Origin: Effrenium voratum
Taxonomy: Eukaryota > Sar > Dinophyceae > Suessiales > Symbiodiniaceae
Direction of reading: 5' to 3'
NCBI GenBank assembly: GCA_963377175.1
Contig: CAUJNA010001613.1
Coordinates: forward strand, 57,501 to 121,500
DNA length: 64,000 nt
The notes under the pieces are model-generated. The model ran no database searches and was not told where the DNA came from. It was given only the letters and a program-made list of their open reading frames with translations. The number at the start of each line of letters is the position of its first letter. Within the stretch, counting starts at the first letter, position 1. Positions 1 to 10,237 of the stretch are shown here, in pieces. The position numbers were made by a program, and so were the translations under genes.

Positions 1-445
1 ATTTGCACAGAGCAGCGTGCCCAGCGCCATTTTGCGCAGATTCGGTCGCACAGAGCCATCTGCGCAGAGCTCACTTGTGCAGAGCCAGCAGCGCAACTTG
101 CCCAGGCCATTTGCACAGAGCAGCGTCGCTCACAGAGCCATCTGCGCAGAGCTCACTTGTGCAGAGCCACCTGCGCAGCGCAACTTGCCCAGGGCTTGCA
201 CAGAGCAGCGTGCCCAGCGCCATTTTGCGCAGATTCGGTCGCACAGAGCCATCTGCGCAGAGCGCACTTGCGCAGAGCCACCTGCACAGCGCAACTTGCC
301 CAGGGCCATTTTCACAGAGCAGCATGCCCAGTGCCATTTTGCACAGATTCGGTCGCACAGAGCCATTTGCGCAGACCAACTTGCACGGAGGCATTTGGCA
401 AAAACAATTTGCGCAGAGCCACCTTGCGCAGAGCCATGTGAGGAG
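1..445. repeat. Degenerate TTGCGCAGAGC-type tandem array, first block
   Basis: Variants of a 13-15 base unit (ACTTGCGCAGAGC, with CTTGCACAGAGC and CTTGCCCAGGGC forms) follow each other almost without spacers. A longer block holding GCCATTTTGCGCAGATTC followed by GGTCGCACAGAGCC recurs at about 21, 214 and 327, so there is a higher-order repeat. All the frames that stay open here are products of the repeat. No gene is supported. Confidence 0.85.
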
Positions 446-534
446 TGTGGGTATAGTCCGGGTGAAGCTAAGGCTAGCTTTCTGGGCAAGCTCAGTAGTA
501 AGATTGTTCTTTTTAGGATGGGGGTGGGGTTGCG

Positions 535-608
535 CGGGATCTCGTGGTTTGCGCGACTGCTCTTGTAGTCACACGGTAGCGGGCTCGATCCCTGCTGGGT
601 CCGCTGCT
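535..608 (+). other. tRNA-like patch, possible tRNA pseudogene or SINE head
   Basis: A convincing T-arm is present near 579-597: stem GCGGG/CCTGC around loop CTCGATC. GGATCTC at about 537 can pair mostly (with G-T pairs) with TGGGTCC after the T-arm, like an acceptor stem. The D-arm and anticodon arm do not fold cleanly and the body is a few bases short, so a functional tRNA is unlikely. It lies between the two blocks of the array. Confidence 0.3.
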
Positions 609-654
609 AAGTAGCAACCCCGGCCGGAACTTTCAAGTACAAAAGTAGTACGCG

Positions 655-1215
655 AAGCGCGTTTTTGCAAAAGTATTATGTGAACCGCGTTCCCACTGAA
701 CATCGCAACTTGCACAAACAAACTTGCGGAGCACTCGCGGAGAGCGACGTGCGCGCTTGTGCAGAGCAGCTTGCGAAGAGCACTCCGGCAAAGACACTTG
801 CGCGGAGACACTTGCGCAGAGTACCTTGCACAGAGCAATGTGCAGAGGGCCATTGCGCAGGCGACTTGCCCAGGGCTACTTGCGCAGATCATCAATGCGC
901 AGAGAACTCTGCAGACATGCGCGTAGCAACTTGCCAGGAGCGCTTGCGCAGAGCAACTTGTGCAAAGCACTAGCGCAGAGCAGGGCGACTTGCACAAAGC
1001 AACATGCGCAGAGCGCTCGAAGCAGAGATCGACGTGCAGACTTGCGCAAAGCAACTTGCGCAGAGCACAGGTGCGCAGACAGTGCCGCAACACCAACTTG
1101 CACGAAGCACCTTGCGCAGAGCACTCGAAAAGAGCTACCTGCGCAGAGCACTCGAAAAGAGCTACCTGCGCAGAGAAGTTGCACAGAGCAACTGCGCAGA
1201 GCAATTTGCATATTA
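655..1215. repeat. Degenerate TTGCGCAGAGC-type tandem array, second block
   Basis: Same unit family as the first block but more diverged, with ACTTGCGCAGAGCAC-like units. A local duplication of CACTCGAAAAGAGCTACCTG lies near 1121-1170. The long minus-strand frame through 1285 is low-complexity (ALCK/LCA repeats) and is an artefact of the unit. Confidence 0.8.
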
Positions 1216-3321
1216 ACAACTTGCCGGCAGTGCCTTGCGCGTCGCTGAGCAGTCTACTTGCAAAGCTGCACTTGCACAGGGCCAAGTTTGCAGATTCTTT
1301 AGCTCATCTGGGGGGGTTTGTAACCATCGCGGGAGGATCCGGGGCTTGACAAAACATGGCAGCAACATGCTCTCGGGCAAATCGTGCTTTAGGTTTGGCA
1401 TGGACCACTGCAGGATGACTTCTTTTTCATCGGGCAATGTTCCTTTGTTCTGAACATGTCATCCCACACAAGCTTAAGGTGCTCGAAATATACAAAAGGA
1501 CGAATGCCGTTTATTCTGGCAGCCGTAGGCTCCATAGGGCAGCCAACTCAGTCCCACCTGGATCGAAGCGCCTGCCTCGTGCCTTCGCCTTTTTTTAGCC
1601 AAGCTTTAGCACCTGTCTCGTGCCTTCACATTCCTTTCAAGCAAGCTCTAGCAGCTTTGGAGTTTTGGATTGCACATTCCTCGACACCAAAGATGCCATG
1701 GTCAGTTCAGTTGAACATCTTCTTTTTCTGGCTCCAATTTGGGTCTCATGATTAATTACCAGTACCCATCTTCTTGTCCAAAAGGACAGCTAGGCACATG
1801 GTTTGGGAGCCACTGGCCTCAGTCGACGGTTTCAGGCTGCAGGGCATCATCTGCGTGCGCTGGTGCAACGGCTGCGCTGAGACCTTCGAATTGGCCAAGC
1901 ACGGCTGGAAACCGTGAAGCGGCGATTTCCGGACCCCTGTTGCATGGCAAGAAATGGGAGAACTGTGGTTTTTTGTATCCCATCTTTTCCGGTAGGTTGA
2001 CTTGCAATGTGGGGGAGTTCATAGGCCGCTCTCAGCCAATGGGCGAAGGTGGAACTGAGGATGTGCAAATCCGTCCACATGTTTTCAGTTATTGAGTGAA
2101 GCACGGAAGAGGGTTCTTGGGACAAAGCAGAGGGAGGTTTTGCAAAGCTGCAAGTGCGCGGTTGCACTGTAAGCATGGGCCACTGCACTTCAAGGTGACA
2201 CGAACTTTTGTTGGCATGTGCACCATGCTGGCTCACGCATTCCCAACAGTTACTTAGCCCACGGTCAGAAGGCAGGCTGGAGGGAATCCTTTCCGACACG
2301 GCAAAGATTGGTCAATCAGCCCTCATCCAGTTGCACATCTGCCACAGCGCATGTCAGGACCCAACTTTCTGCCGTGTATCTCCGCGGTGGGAAGTTATAT
2401 TTACCCAGCCAGAGATTGACCCACTTGGCAAACCATCCTAGGGCAAGACCCATCAACGCGCAGCAAGGTCCTTTCGATGAGCGAATTGTGCACATGTGTG
2501 GAAGGAATCGATTCTGATCTTCGTGCTTTTCATTCACTCCGAAAGTCTAAAGCCTTTTAGATCTACCAAGAAGAAGAAGCGCGTCCCAAGAAGTCCGGTT
2601 TCGGCTTCACACGCGTGCGGTTTGGCACGTCGCTTTTAAGCTCTGCGTTGCTGGTCTGGAGGGCCACTCGTAGACTGGAAGTTGAGTTGGCTTTGGCAGG
2701 GCGAAAGGGCCGCGTCCCGTTGGTTGGGGTTCTGAGGGTATCATTTTAGGGGTTGGTTTAGGAAAACACAAGAAAAACCACCCCGTTTTTTGGGGTCCCC
2801 GTGCCCATTGAGTTGAAACTTCAACCTTCGGCCTTTTTCGAAAGGGGGTGTTTTCCCAGAAAGGAGGAGTCACTTTTTGGGCAGCCAGTAGCCAAACAAC
2901 TACAAATGCGTGGTTCGGTTTTCCTGGTTCGGTTTTCGTGGTCCTTATGGCACAGGCGTCATGATTGTTTTTGCTCTATTTGACGGTTAAGGACGGGTTT
3001 CCATTTGCCCTCTACATGAACCAGGGGTTCAAATCCCGAAACTACCAATCCAAACCAGCAACTAAGGCTTACCGATTGTTGCTGAAAGTTGAGGGGCTGC
3101 CAAATGTAGGTTGGTTCGTAAGATCTCTTCGACCATCTTCCTGTGGCACAATTTTGCTTAAGTACAGGGTTACGTGAGGTGTCAAACATACGGTGGATGG
3201 AAGAAATCTTGCATGACTTTTGAAACAGATCCAATCCATCTTGTTACGGCTTGCCCCGCGCCCCCTAAATAACATAGGTGCTTAGTTCTGCCAAGTTGGG
3301 TTGGGTCATGCAAGATTGAGG
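1216..3321. other. Spacer or intron sequence, little recognised
   Basis: Apart from one candidate short exon (1843-1917), no convincing gene is seen. Around 2745-2860 there is an element-like CCACC/AAAGGGGG segment related to the small introner-like repeats. No simple repeat of note. Confidence 0.4.
1843..1917 (+). CDS. Candidate 3'-terminal exon, unknown protein
   Basis: A short frame after the acceptor TTTCAGGCTGCAG reads 24 codons to a TGA. It has strong GC3 bias and a cysteine- and tryptophan-rich peptide (begins GIICVRWCNGC). It is too short to identify. No matching upstream exon was found, so it could be chance. Confidence 0.25.
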   Translation, partial: GIICVRWCNGCAETFELAKHGWKP

Positions 3322-3573
3322 TCATTGGCACCCTATGAGCGGTTTTGCCCGTCGCTCAATGTTAAGTAGGGGGCGCGGGGTGGCAAACATGTAGTCTGCG
3401 AACTCATGCAATAGTTTTCTTCCATCAACAGCATGGTTTGCCTTGGTCCTTTCAGAGAAAGTGACGGAGTCCGCAACGGGCAACGAGTATTGAGCAGTTT
3501 CAGCCATGTAACGATGGATCAGGTTGAAAGAGAAGGATCTCGAAACAGCTTGAAAAGATGAATCTGGTGTCAT
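3322..3573 (-). CDS. Protein-like frame, unknown (83 codons)
   Basis: An open minus-strand frame from an ATG to a TGA with balanced composition (begins MTPDSSFQAVSRSF, ends AKPLIGCQ). It is free of simple repeats and has dinoflagellate-like codon choice. No domain was recognised. It lies 65 bases downstream of the next minus-strand frame (3638-3982), so it could be an exon of the same locus or a separate short gene. Confidence 0.35.
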   Translation of the reverse strand: MTPDSSFQAVSRSFSFNLIHRYMAETAQYSLPVADSVTFSERTKANHAVDGRKLLHEFADYMFATPRPLLNIERRAKPLIGCQ

Positions 3574-3637
3574 CCTTTTCAGATCAGAGGACTTAATTTA
3601 GGTGTCAGCGGGACATGGGTGTGACAAAAGAGGGGCG

Positions 3638-3982
3638 TCAAGCGGCTAGTTTGCGGTTTTTCTGAGAAACCGCTGAAGAAGAGGTACCCTCAAAAACGGC
3701 GCCCTTTTGGGTGCTTTCCATGTCATCCTCGGCACGGCACGCGCCCCTGCAACAGTACGAGAGCTTGCCAAACCTTGGCACCATGAAGCCCGTCGATTTG
3801 CTCTCAGCAGTTTTTTCGTTTGATTTGTTCTTGGAGTTCTTGGGCAGTTTGTGTGGCGCCAAAGGGGGGCTAATCTCATCTGCCGTTTCCCAAAAACCTG
3901 GAAGCAGAGGACTGGGCGAGCCACCCAGCCACCCGCCCTGCTGTGAGTTGCCTGAGGGGCTTCTCTGCCACGACCAACTCAT
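3638..3982 (-). CDS. Protein-like frame, unknown, Ser/Lys-rich C-terminus
   Basis: An ATG-to-TGA minus-strand frame of 114 codons. From about residue 35 to the end the peptide is hydrophilic (KLPKNSKNKSNEKTAESK, then a Cys pair in YCCRGACRAED), with GC3-biased codons and no repeats. A good acceptor (CTCTGCTTCCAG) at about 3898 suggests that only the 3' part may be a terminal exon. Product unknown, with no family match recognised. The opposite strand is also partly open. Confidence 0.4.
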   Translation of the reverse strand: MSWSWQRSPSGNSQQGGWLGGSPSPLLPGFWETADEISPPLAPHKLPKNSKNKSNEKTAESKSTGFMVPRFGKLSYCCRGACRAEDDMESTQKGAVFEGTSSSAVSQKNRKLAA

Positions 3983-4012
3983 CGTATGTGCAGCTCAATC
4001 GCCTCCACCCGA

Positions 4013-4437
4013 AGCCGCGAGAAGCGATTGTCAGCCTTGCACGTGCCAGTTCTGGCTTCGGTCGCAGTCGGTTCCGGAAGGCCAGACGCAGAGTTCGTTG
4101 CGACAGCACATCTTACAAGGAAGCTGATAGGCATCGCCTTTGGAGCTGCGCCCAGGATCCGACAGCCACAGGCCTCCTGCGTTGCAACGCTGGCTTACTC
4201 GGCCACAGCCGAGAGTGCAACAGATGGTGTCAGGCTGCATCGCGGGGAGACAGATGCCAACCATGGTGCCGGCCACCCCCGACATCCCCGCCCTTGCCGT
4301 GTGCTCCTGCCGTTTTGCCCAACGTTCAAAACAGACCATCAACATGCCCTACATCCTTGTGAATATCCCCAGATCCCGAGCCCCAGCATCAGCATCCCCA
4401 GCATCCTCCCAACCCTGGGAGTAGGGTTTGGCGATAA
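4013..4437 (+). CDS. Coding-like stretch, strand uncertain
   Basis: GC-rich sequence open in several frames on both strands. The most protein-like reading is a plus frame with GC3 bias containing LASVAVGSGRPDAEF and LTRKLIGIAFGAAP. No splice model could be closed and no family is recognised. It may be one or two exons of an unknown gene. Confidence 0.25.
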
Positions 4438-4757
4438 GCGAGCGGGGAAACCCCGCGAAAGCGGCGCTCGCCATGGTGCGGAGAAACATTCCAAAGGCCA
4501 TGTTGTTTAGCCCCTTTTTCCTTTGTCTTTTTTTTTCCCACATATGTGGAACCTGTACCACAGCAGTTTGTTTGAGTCTCAGTAGTGAAACATATCCAGA
4601 TCTTACGGATGACAGGTTCTCTATCAGTCCATATGGTGGGTGCTATCTTGGCACCATAGTAGAACATAGTAAAACTGTAGAACTCTTGATAAATACAGTC
4701 TTGCTGGAAGTCGAGAAAAAAGTGCAAAGCACCAAATTGCTTGTTCTGGCAGGTTGA
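4438..4757. other. AT-richer segment with overlapping open frames
   Basis: The base composition drops sharply in GC compared with its neighbours. A plus-strand frame ends in a TGA at 4757 and a minus-strand frame crosses the same bases. Codon use is AT3-rich, unlike the other candidate exons, so this may be a fragment of transferred or mobile origin, or simply noncoding. No domain recognised. Confidence 0.3.
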
Positions 4758-5017
4758 TCGCATATTCCCGCGTATGCGCCGTCCCTGCAAGACACACAGG
4801 CCCATAGACCTGCTGATGCGGAAGTTGGGCCTCTTGGAGAGAGGCAGAGACAAGCAGAGCGGAAAGGGAGATGTAGAAGCTTCGGTGCAACTCACCGGGC
4901 TGAATTCAGTCCAGTGTCCCCAAGCTGATCACGCTCTCGGCATCTGCTTGTCAGCGGCGTGATTTGGGGATGGCAAGCAAAGGCCAAGAGAGCCGGGGGA
5001 ACTATGGGAGCCATGTG

Positions 5018-5159
5018 AGTCACGTCCTCAAAACCCGAAATTCGGGTAAGTGAAGATTAGTAAGGGAAAGTCCCTGACCATAAAAAGCTGCGGATATCCG
5101 CCTTCTTAACTCTTTACCATGGTTCTGGGTAATTTTAATACCGGGTTTTGATTGTGACT
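5018..5159. mobile_element. Family A inverted-repeat element (copy A1)
   Basis: 142-base element flanked by a direct 6-base duplication CATGTG (5012-5017 and 5160-5165). The ends AGTCAC and GTGACT are inverted. Inside, a near-terminal AAAACCCG...CGGGTTTTG pair brackets the family core GCTGCGGATATCCGCC. Non-autonomous, with no coding capacity. It resembles a MITE or introner; the ends of this copy do not form a GT donor on either strand. Confidence 0.75.
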
Positions 5160-5165
5160 CATGTG

Positions 5166-6426
5166 TTGTGAACTATGACGCCAAATTCTGCAAATGGCAA
5201 AGGTGGAAGAAGGACAAGTCCAATAGATATGGAGCGAGCGTACACTTCCGACACTGTGGCCAGGAACTAAATTGCCATCCCCGGATGCTGCGAGTCGCTA
5301 TGCTTCCGCCCGGCAACGTCATGAGGTATCACTTACGGGGTTCGTGGCGATGGTAGGTCAAAAGAAGGGCCTTCCAGGAAGTCCAACTGGTATTTTTTGA
5401 AGCTTTTTCTAATCTTGCTGGTTCTCAGCAAGGAATTAGGGAACCCATACAAACCATCCCTTGTGGTTTCCTTTAAACGGGAATTCTGGGTTCGTTCCCA
5501 AACCCCGGTCATTCCTTCCTGAGCACCAGCAAGTAGTTGCATTCTGACACTGAATGTCAAACCCCGCCAATCCCGACGCCATGGACTTTTGAGTTGGCGT
5601 GATGTGCCACATGAGGCCATGTGCGACAGGAAAAATAACGTCGAACCCGGAGCGATGGCGAAGGCTTTCTGTGCAAATGGGTGGGCAGGGGGTCCTCTTT
5701 TGAACGCACGCTCACTCAAGTGAATCTTATCGTTTTGTATGTTTTGACTGTGGAGAAAACTTGTCGTTCCAACGCCTGTCAAGCAGACGCGTGAGTTTTC
5801 GCTGTTTCCACATCTCTGAGTTTCCTTGAAATTTGTGCCGTGGGACCATCCTCATCGAGTCCCGAGTGGCAAACGCCAGCCAAGTTGCGGCAAACAAATC
5901 CATCGGGATCAATGGCTTCCAAGCATTGATGCAGTGATTTCATGGGTGTGGTTCTTTGGGCTGAGCCCTGGCTTTCCTCTTGGGTTCCCTTTAAAACCAC
6001 CGAAAAAGGGGGAATCCCTCAAGACGCCCTTATTGCGACGGGCACCTGAGTCTCAATAGCTGGATCACTCGTGTCCGCGGCTCCATTGCTTCAAAACCCT
6101 TCGGCTCGCGCCGCGAGCCCGCGCTTGGGCCGGACCTTCCGAAAGAGGGCAGAGAGACTCTTGGACATGTAGCTGCAAACAACACATACAGATAACATAT
6201 GTATATATATATATATATATATGCATTTATATACACATAATTTGTTTTTGATGAGTACCCTTTTCACACCTTGGTTTCAAGGGAAGCCAACAGGCAAACC
6301 CCACGATTGTTTGGGTCCCGCCATTTGACAATACCCATCCACATGGGCGAGCCAGTACATGAGAACGCTACGATATCAAGTTGCTGCACTCACAGATGTG
6401 CCATGTCAAAATACCTTTTCACTTCA
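5166..6426. other. Spacer with small repeat copies and a (TA)n tract
   Basis: Contains a family F copy (5456-5524: TGGTTTCCTTTAAACGGG ... GTCATTCCTTCC), a family E copy (5965-6027: TTGGGTTCCCTTTAAAACC ... AAAAAGGGGG) and a short alternating TA run (6196-6238). A minus-strand protein-like stretch lies at about 5525-5730 (HLSERAFKRGPPAHPF), just upstream of the F copy. No exon boundary could be fixed. Confidence 0.4.
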
Positions 6427-6532
6427 GCCAGAGTCAAAACCCGGGTAGATAGAAGTTAGGGATAGTCCCAACCATACTGGGTGCCGAATGTTTGATTCCT
6501 TACATGGGTTTGGGCAGACCATGTTAATACCA
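6427..6532. mobile_element. Family A element, degraded copy A2
   Basis: Shares the left end (AGAGTCAAAACCCGGGTAGA) and the TTCCTTACATGGGTTTGGG stretch with other family A copies but lacks the right inverted end. It abuts copy A3, so A3 may have inserted at or next to its right end. Confidence 0.5.
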
Positions 6533-6540
6533 CTCACTTG

Positions 6541-6675
6541 AGCCACAAACAAAACCCGGGTAGATGAAGATTAGGGACGATCCCAGCCAGAAATGGCTGC
6601 GGATATCCGACTTCTCAATTCTTGAAGCATGGTTCTGGGGATCGACCAATTTTATACCCGGTTTTGATTTTGACT
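6541..6675. mobile_element. Family A inverted-repeat element (copy A3)
   Basis: 135-base element with direct 6-base duplication CACTTG on both sides (6535-6540, 6676-6681). The ends AGCCAC and TTGACT flank AAAACCCGGG and CCCGGTTTTGAT, which are inverted relative to each other. On the minus strand the junction reads CAA/GTGAGTC, a good splice-donor shape. Confidence 0.75.
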
Positions 6676-7119
6676 CACTTGCACTCTGGTCATGGACCCG
6701 AGTGATGAAAGATGAGCGCCATGGGCGCAGTGGCGTTGGCTGCAGCTCGGGAACCCAACGGGGCATCGATTCGGTGAAACTGCTCCCGGGGGGTTTGGGG
6801 TTTGGGAGAAACCCTCTCAGAAAAAACGGGGCAACCCCTGATCAAAAAATCTGGTGGTTTGGGGGACGTGAGGGAGGGGGCAGACCGAATTGTCCGAAGA
6901 CTGCGGGACTCATTCAACTCATTGTTGCACGTCCTTCCTGGTGACCACACTTTGCCCGCCGCTGATCTACTCATTTTCTTTAGCGGCCGTCAGCCTCATC
7001 GCAATGGCTTTGGGCTTTGCACAAGTGGAAAGGCCAGCCATGTGGCTATCCTGCTTCTGGTCCTTTTTGACTGATCATTTTTTTCATGCCCACTTTGAGT
7101 GAATGTCTTTTTTCTTCAG

Positions 7120-7230
7120 TCCCACTTGGGCACGGGAAATCGGAAAACTGGCTGTACATACCGAGTCGATTTGGGGCTTGACAAACGACAAGGGTGTGGC
7201 AGATTCCTATGTCTGCCATGTCACAGGATG
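7120..7230 (+). CDS. Candidate internal exon, unknown protein
   Basis: An exon of 111 bases between a strong acceptor (TGTCTTTTTTCTTCAG) and a GT donor after GGATG. The reading starting one base in gives a balanced peptide (PTWAREIGKLAVHTESIWGL, then TNDKGVADSYVCHVTGW). Family not recognised. No neighbouring exon could be joined by phase. Confidence 0.4.
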
Positions 7231-8025
7231 GTCACGAACGGGGGCTGGAATGGCTGGAATACTGCATGGCGCAGTTGCCCCTTTTCCAACGTAGCACGTT
7301 GAAACCTTTCAGTTTGTGACTCAAGTTCTGACTTCTTGGGAGCGAAGGCTGGTCCAAGACGCGGTGAGCACTGACTCAAGGTGAGTCAGAGACAAACGTC
7401 GGCCAGATAGCAGCACCGACACCAGAAAGTGTCACATCAATGCAAACAAGCCTCCGAAGCCGTTTTGCTTTTTTGGTTCCCAGCGAACTCGTCCTGCTTA
7501 GCCCTTTCTTTACTGGTGAACATTTTTCGTTGGGGGTTTTCCAATCAACCCACTGACGCAGCCGAAACCCGGTCGACCGGTCGACCGGTGGACGTCTCAG
7601 GCTTTAGTACCGTCGGGTGCCCGAAAGCTAGCAGGGGACACCGTGCTAGGCGAAGCGGGCGCCGAAAGGGATGTACGGCTCGTGCTCTCAAGACCCCTTG
7701 CCAGAATGGATGCCGATTTTTTTCCCATTCCTTACATGGGTTTGGGTAGTTTCCATTTGAATACCATCGGTTTTGAGTATGACTCATGTGTTGTTTCGGT
7801 TGTGACTCGGCCATTTGTCACTTGACCTGGCATGATGTCAATTCTTGTTTTGTGTGCCAAGGTTCTGCGCAACAGCCGCATGATGATTGCATCTGGCCTA
7901 CTGAGCCCTTCTCCAATGGTCCAAGTGTGAAGAGGCTGTGCTCGGGCTAGCCCAAGGAGCAACCAGCAAGAAACCCCTCATACATGCGTTACATGCGCTT
8001 GCCAATGTCGCTTGCTGGGTTGCTT
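7231..8025. other. Spacer with a partial family A element
   Basis: The right half of a family A element lies at 7727-7792 (CATTCCTTACATGGGTTTGG through TATGACTCATGTG). GTCGACCGGTCGACCGGTGG at 7572 is a short nested palindrome or tandem. No gene seen. Confidence 0.4.
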
Positions 8026-8119
8026 GGATTCGATTGGATTGGATTCGATTGGATTGGATTGGATTGGATTGGATTGGACTGCATTGGATTGGATTGCATT
8101 GCATTGGTTGATTGGATTG
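8026..8119. repeat. GGATT pentanucleotide array
   Basis: About 18 head-to-tail copies of GGATT with scattered GGATTC and GCATT variants. It grades into ATTGATT-like low-complexity sequence until about 8230. Confidence 0.9.
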
Positions 8120-8869
8120 ATCGATGACTTGTCAGATCCTGGGCGTTGGATGATGAATGATGGGCCTAGGATGATGTATGATCAATTTTGGTGATTGATT
8201 ATTGATCATTGATCTGTGATTATGAATTCTCGATTGATGTTTGTAATTATGCTCATGGTGATGATGCCACGCTCAGCGTATATGCATTTGCACCTAGACT
8301 GCTTACTCAAGGAGCGCTCTAATTGCCAACCACTTGTGAAGTGTTTATCATGAGAAGCGTACTTTGAATGCGTAGCACTTTTACCTACTTCAGGTCAACC
8401 CCCCTCCCCCCCCTCCCCGGGTTGTTTGTTTTGCTCTGGCACTTGCGGCGCCCTTGCATATCTCATACCACGCGGTGAGCAGACTGCTGTGCATGGGTTG
8501 ACCGGTTGGACAGGTCGCGAGGAGCCCCCGGCTTTGGAAATGCCTCTCAGGGTTTCTCCATTTCGACGCGATGAGTGCGCCTGAAGTCAGGGGTGGGTCA
8601 CTGAGTTTTATCACAGGCTAGGCGTGGGATTCTTCGAGGGTACCCCTTTCACCGTTCAAAGGGAAACCAAATGGACGGAACCCACCAATTTGTTTTTGGC
8701 CCCCCGATCCTGACACACACACACACACATACTAATGGAGCAAGCGGGAAACCGTCTGAGGCTTCACCGACTTTATTCCCCCTTGAACACAAGTTGCAAG
8801 TTACGTTGTTTTTGGGGTGATGTTCGAAGGGGGAGATGGAGTTGGACCACTGAAACGGCCGAGGGGTTA
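8120..8869. other. Spacer, no gene recognised
   Basis: AT-rich ATTGAT-like sequence, a C-run (8400-8418) and an (AC)8 run at 8713-8729. No exon with convincing splice sites was found. Confidence 0.4.
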
Positions 8870-8970
8870 TGACCCTCTCTCCAACTAACATAGCACCTGT
8901 TGGAAGGTACCTTCAGGAGCAAATTGATCTTCCAGGTACCCTCCAACAGGGGCTATGGGAGAGAGGGTGA
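8870..8970. mobile_element. Family H long-inverted-repeat element (copy H3)
   Basis: The two halves are inverted copies of each other: GACCCTCTCTCCAACTAAC...CACCTGTTGGAAGGTACC on the left and GGTACCCTCCAACAGGGG...GGGAGAGAGGGTG on the right, around a short AGGAGCAAATTGATCT centre. It would fold into a hairpin with arms of about 45 bases. The outer end matches the ends of copies near 9400 and 53.6 kb. Confidence 0.65.
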
Positions 8971-9079
8971 TGAAAGTCAGAAGCTGAAAGCGAAGATGGA
9001 CCTGGCCAGGACCTGGGCAGGCCAAGGTCGTGGCCAAGTTTTGCTTCGCCGCCCGGCCGGGAAGTGCTTGTTGGCAAAA

Positions 9080-9118
9080 GGGGGGAGGCGGGGAGGTGGG
9101 GAGGTGGGTCGGGTGGGG
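9080..9118 (+). other. G-rich tract with quadruplex-forming pattern
   Basis: Six or more runs of three to six G separated by one to three bases (GGGGGGAGGCGGGGAGG and on). The pattern satisfies the usual four-run G-quadruplex rule. Whether it folds or acts is unknown. Confidence 0.5.
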
Positions 9119-9329
9119 CCGGATGTCACATCTTGGGGGGAGAATGTGAATTCTTGGGTCTGGGATCTTATCTTTTGGATCTTATCACCGCGCTTCTTCT
9201 TCTTCTTTCTCGTCTTCTTGAAATTTTTTAGGGGCTCCAAAGAGGCGTTTTTTTGTTTTGGACGCGAGATCCCAGTCCCAGTCCTTTTCCACGCGAACAC
9301 ACGAGATCCCAACTTCCGAGCATCGAGGT

Positions 9330-9411
9330 GCACAGACCTGTAGAAAGACGAGTCTTTCCTCTTGGTGAGTTGGCCTTTTTGCACAAACCCATGTTAGTTG
9401 GTGGGAGGGTA
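9330..9411 (-). mobile_element. Family H element, minus-oriented copy H2
   Basis: The reverse complement matches copy H1 at 53.6 kb: ACCTGTAGAAAGACGAGTCT, CCTCTTGG and the terminal TTAGTTGGTGGGAGGGTA. The left terminus has decayed. Confidence 0.55.
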
Positions 9412-9672
9412 TCATGATTGACTTTGATGTCTTATTTCGAGAACCAAGGATTGTTGTTGAAATTCACCGGTTTCAAGACATGCTTGCAACTGAGAGTAGC
9501 CAGAAGCTTCTGCATCGTTTGATGGGTTTCAGAGAGAGATGTTGGGAATCGAACAGGGATGGCCACCCGCGCTTTCATTGATTTGAGTGAACACCGCTGT
9601 CCTCGTACCGCAGTACATGGCTCAACTGATATTGGCCCTCAGATAACAATGATGTAAATCCATCTCCTTGGT

Positions 9673-9742
9673 TTAGTGGGGGTTTCTATTTAACCCACCA
9701 AAAGTTAAACTTTTAGCAGGGGACCAGTTTGGACAGCCCAGA
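9673..9742. mobile_element. Family D element (copy D1)
   Basis: Contains ACCCACCAAAAGTTAAAC, then TTTTAGCAGGGGA and a closing GGACAGCCCAG, shared with copies at 18.8, 20.5 and 56.5 kb. GTTTAGTGGG...CCCACCAAA is partly inverted. Confidence 0.5.
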
Positions 9743-9759
9743 TAACAATGATGTAAATG

Positions 9760-9875
9760 GCTGTGGGTCAACACCAATGGTACCATTTTGGGGTAGGTGC
9801 CCCACCCATTTTAGTCTATTTTAGTGGTTGGATTGGGATGTTCACTGAGGGTTAACCGGGTTTTGAGCCATGACC
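9760..9875. mobile_element. Family B inverted-repeat element (copy B1)
   Basis: Ends GCTGTGGGTCAA and GGGTTTTGAGCCATGACC are inverted as in other family B copies. The flanks AAATG and ACTTG are an imperfect 5-base duplication. Shares CCAATGGTACCATTTTGGGG with copy B8 in reverse orientation. Confidence 0.6.
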
Positions 9876-9977
9876 ACTTGCTCAACTAGGTAAGGATCCT
9901 TCTGTTTGCACTTCAACCCATGCTCTAAGGGATCTGAGGACAGCCCCCGACAACAATGATGTAAATGACGCCCAGTG

Positions 9978-10137
9978 CAGGGCTCCTTACAAGATACATG
10001 TTGGCCAGTTGAAACATGTTGCTTTTTCAACGCCAAAATGAAGGGAAACCACCATTTACAAGGCCTTTCCCACCAAAATGAAGGGAAACCACCATTTACA
10101 AGTTGCAATGTTCAGGTGTATAATGCATCCGGATCCT
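9978..10137. mobile_element. Family C CAGGGCTCC element (copy C1)
   Basis: Starts CAGGGCTCCTT and ends near GGATCCTTG, with the family hallmark TTCAGGTGTATAAT near the right end. An internal stretch (CCAAAATGAAGGGAAACCAC on) is duplicated with a 40-base offset (10033 and 10073). It is followed directly by a coding-like stretch. Confidence 0.65.
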
Positions 10138-10138
10138 T

Positions 10139-10237
10139 GTGGTGCTGAACAAATCGGCCGCTCTCTCTGAGGACTTCAACCCCCAGTGCCGCGATGCTAC
10201 TCCCTGCCAGCACCCGCCCGGACAGCTGGACATGCAG
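10139..10237 (+). CDS. Candidate exon with GC donor
   Basis: A strongly GC3-biased frame (NKSAALSEDFNPQCRDATPC, then QHPPGQLDMQ) ends at ATGCAG/GCAAGC, a GC-type splice donor of the kind used in dinoflagellates. Its left edge coincides with the end of a family C element, but no AG acceptor could be placed there, so the 5' boundary is unresolved. Product unknown. Confidence 0.35.

Noticed and set aside
569..1285. 238-codon minus frame rich in ALCK and LCA
   Set aside because: Product of the degenerate 13-15 base repeat.
3018..3036. GGGGTTCAAATCCCG, tRNA T-arm-like
   Set aside because: Only three stem pairs form and no acceptor or anticodon arm was found around it.
4389..4895. 168-codon minus frame
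   Set aside because: Crosses an AT-rich block with an equally good plus frame; no splice or domain support.
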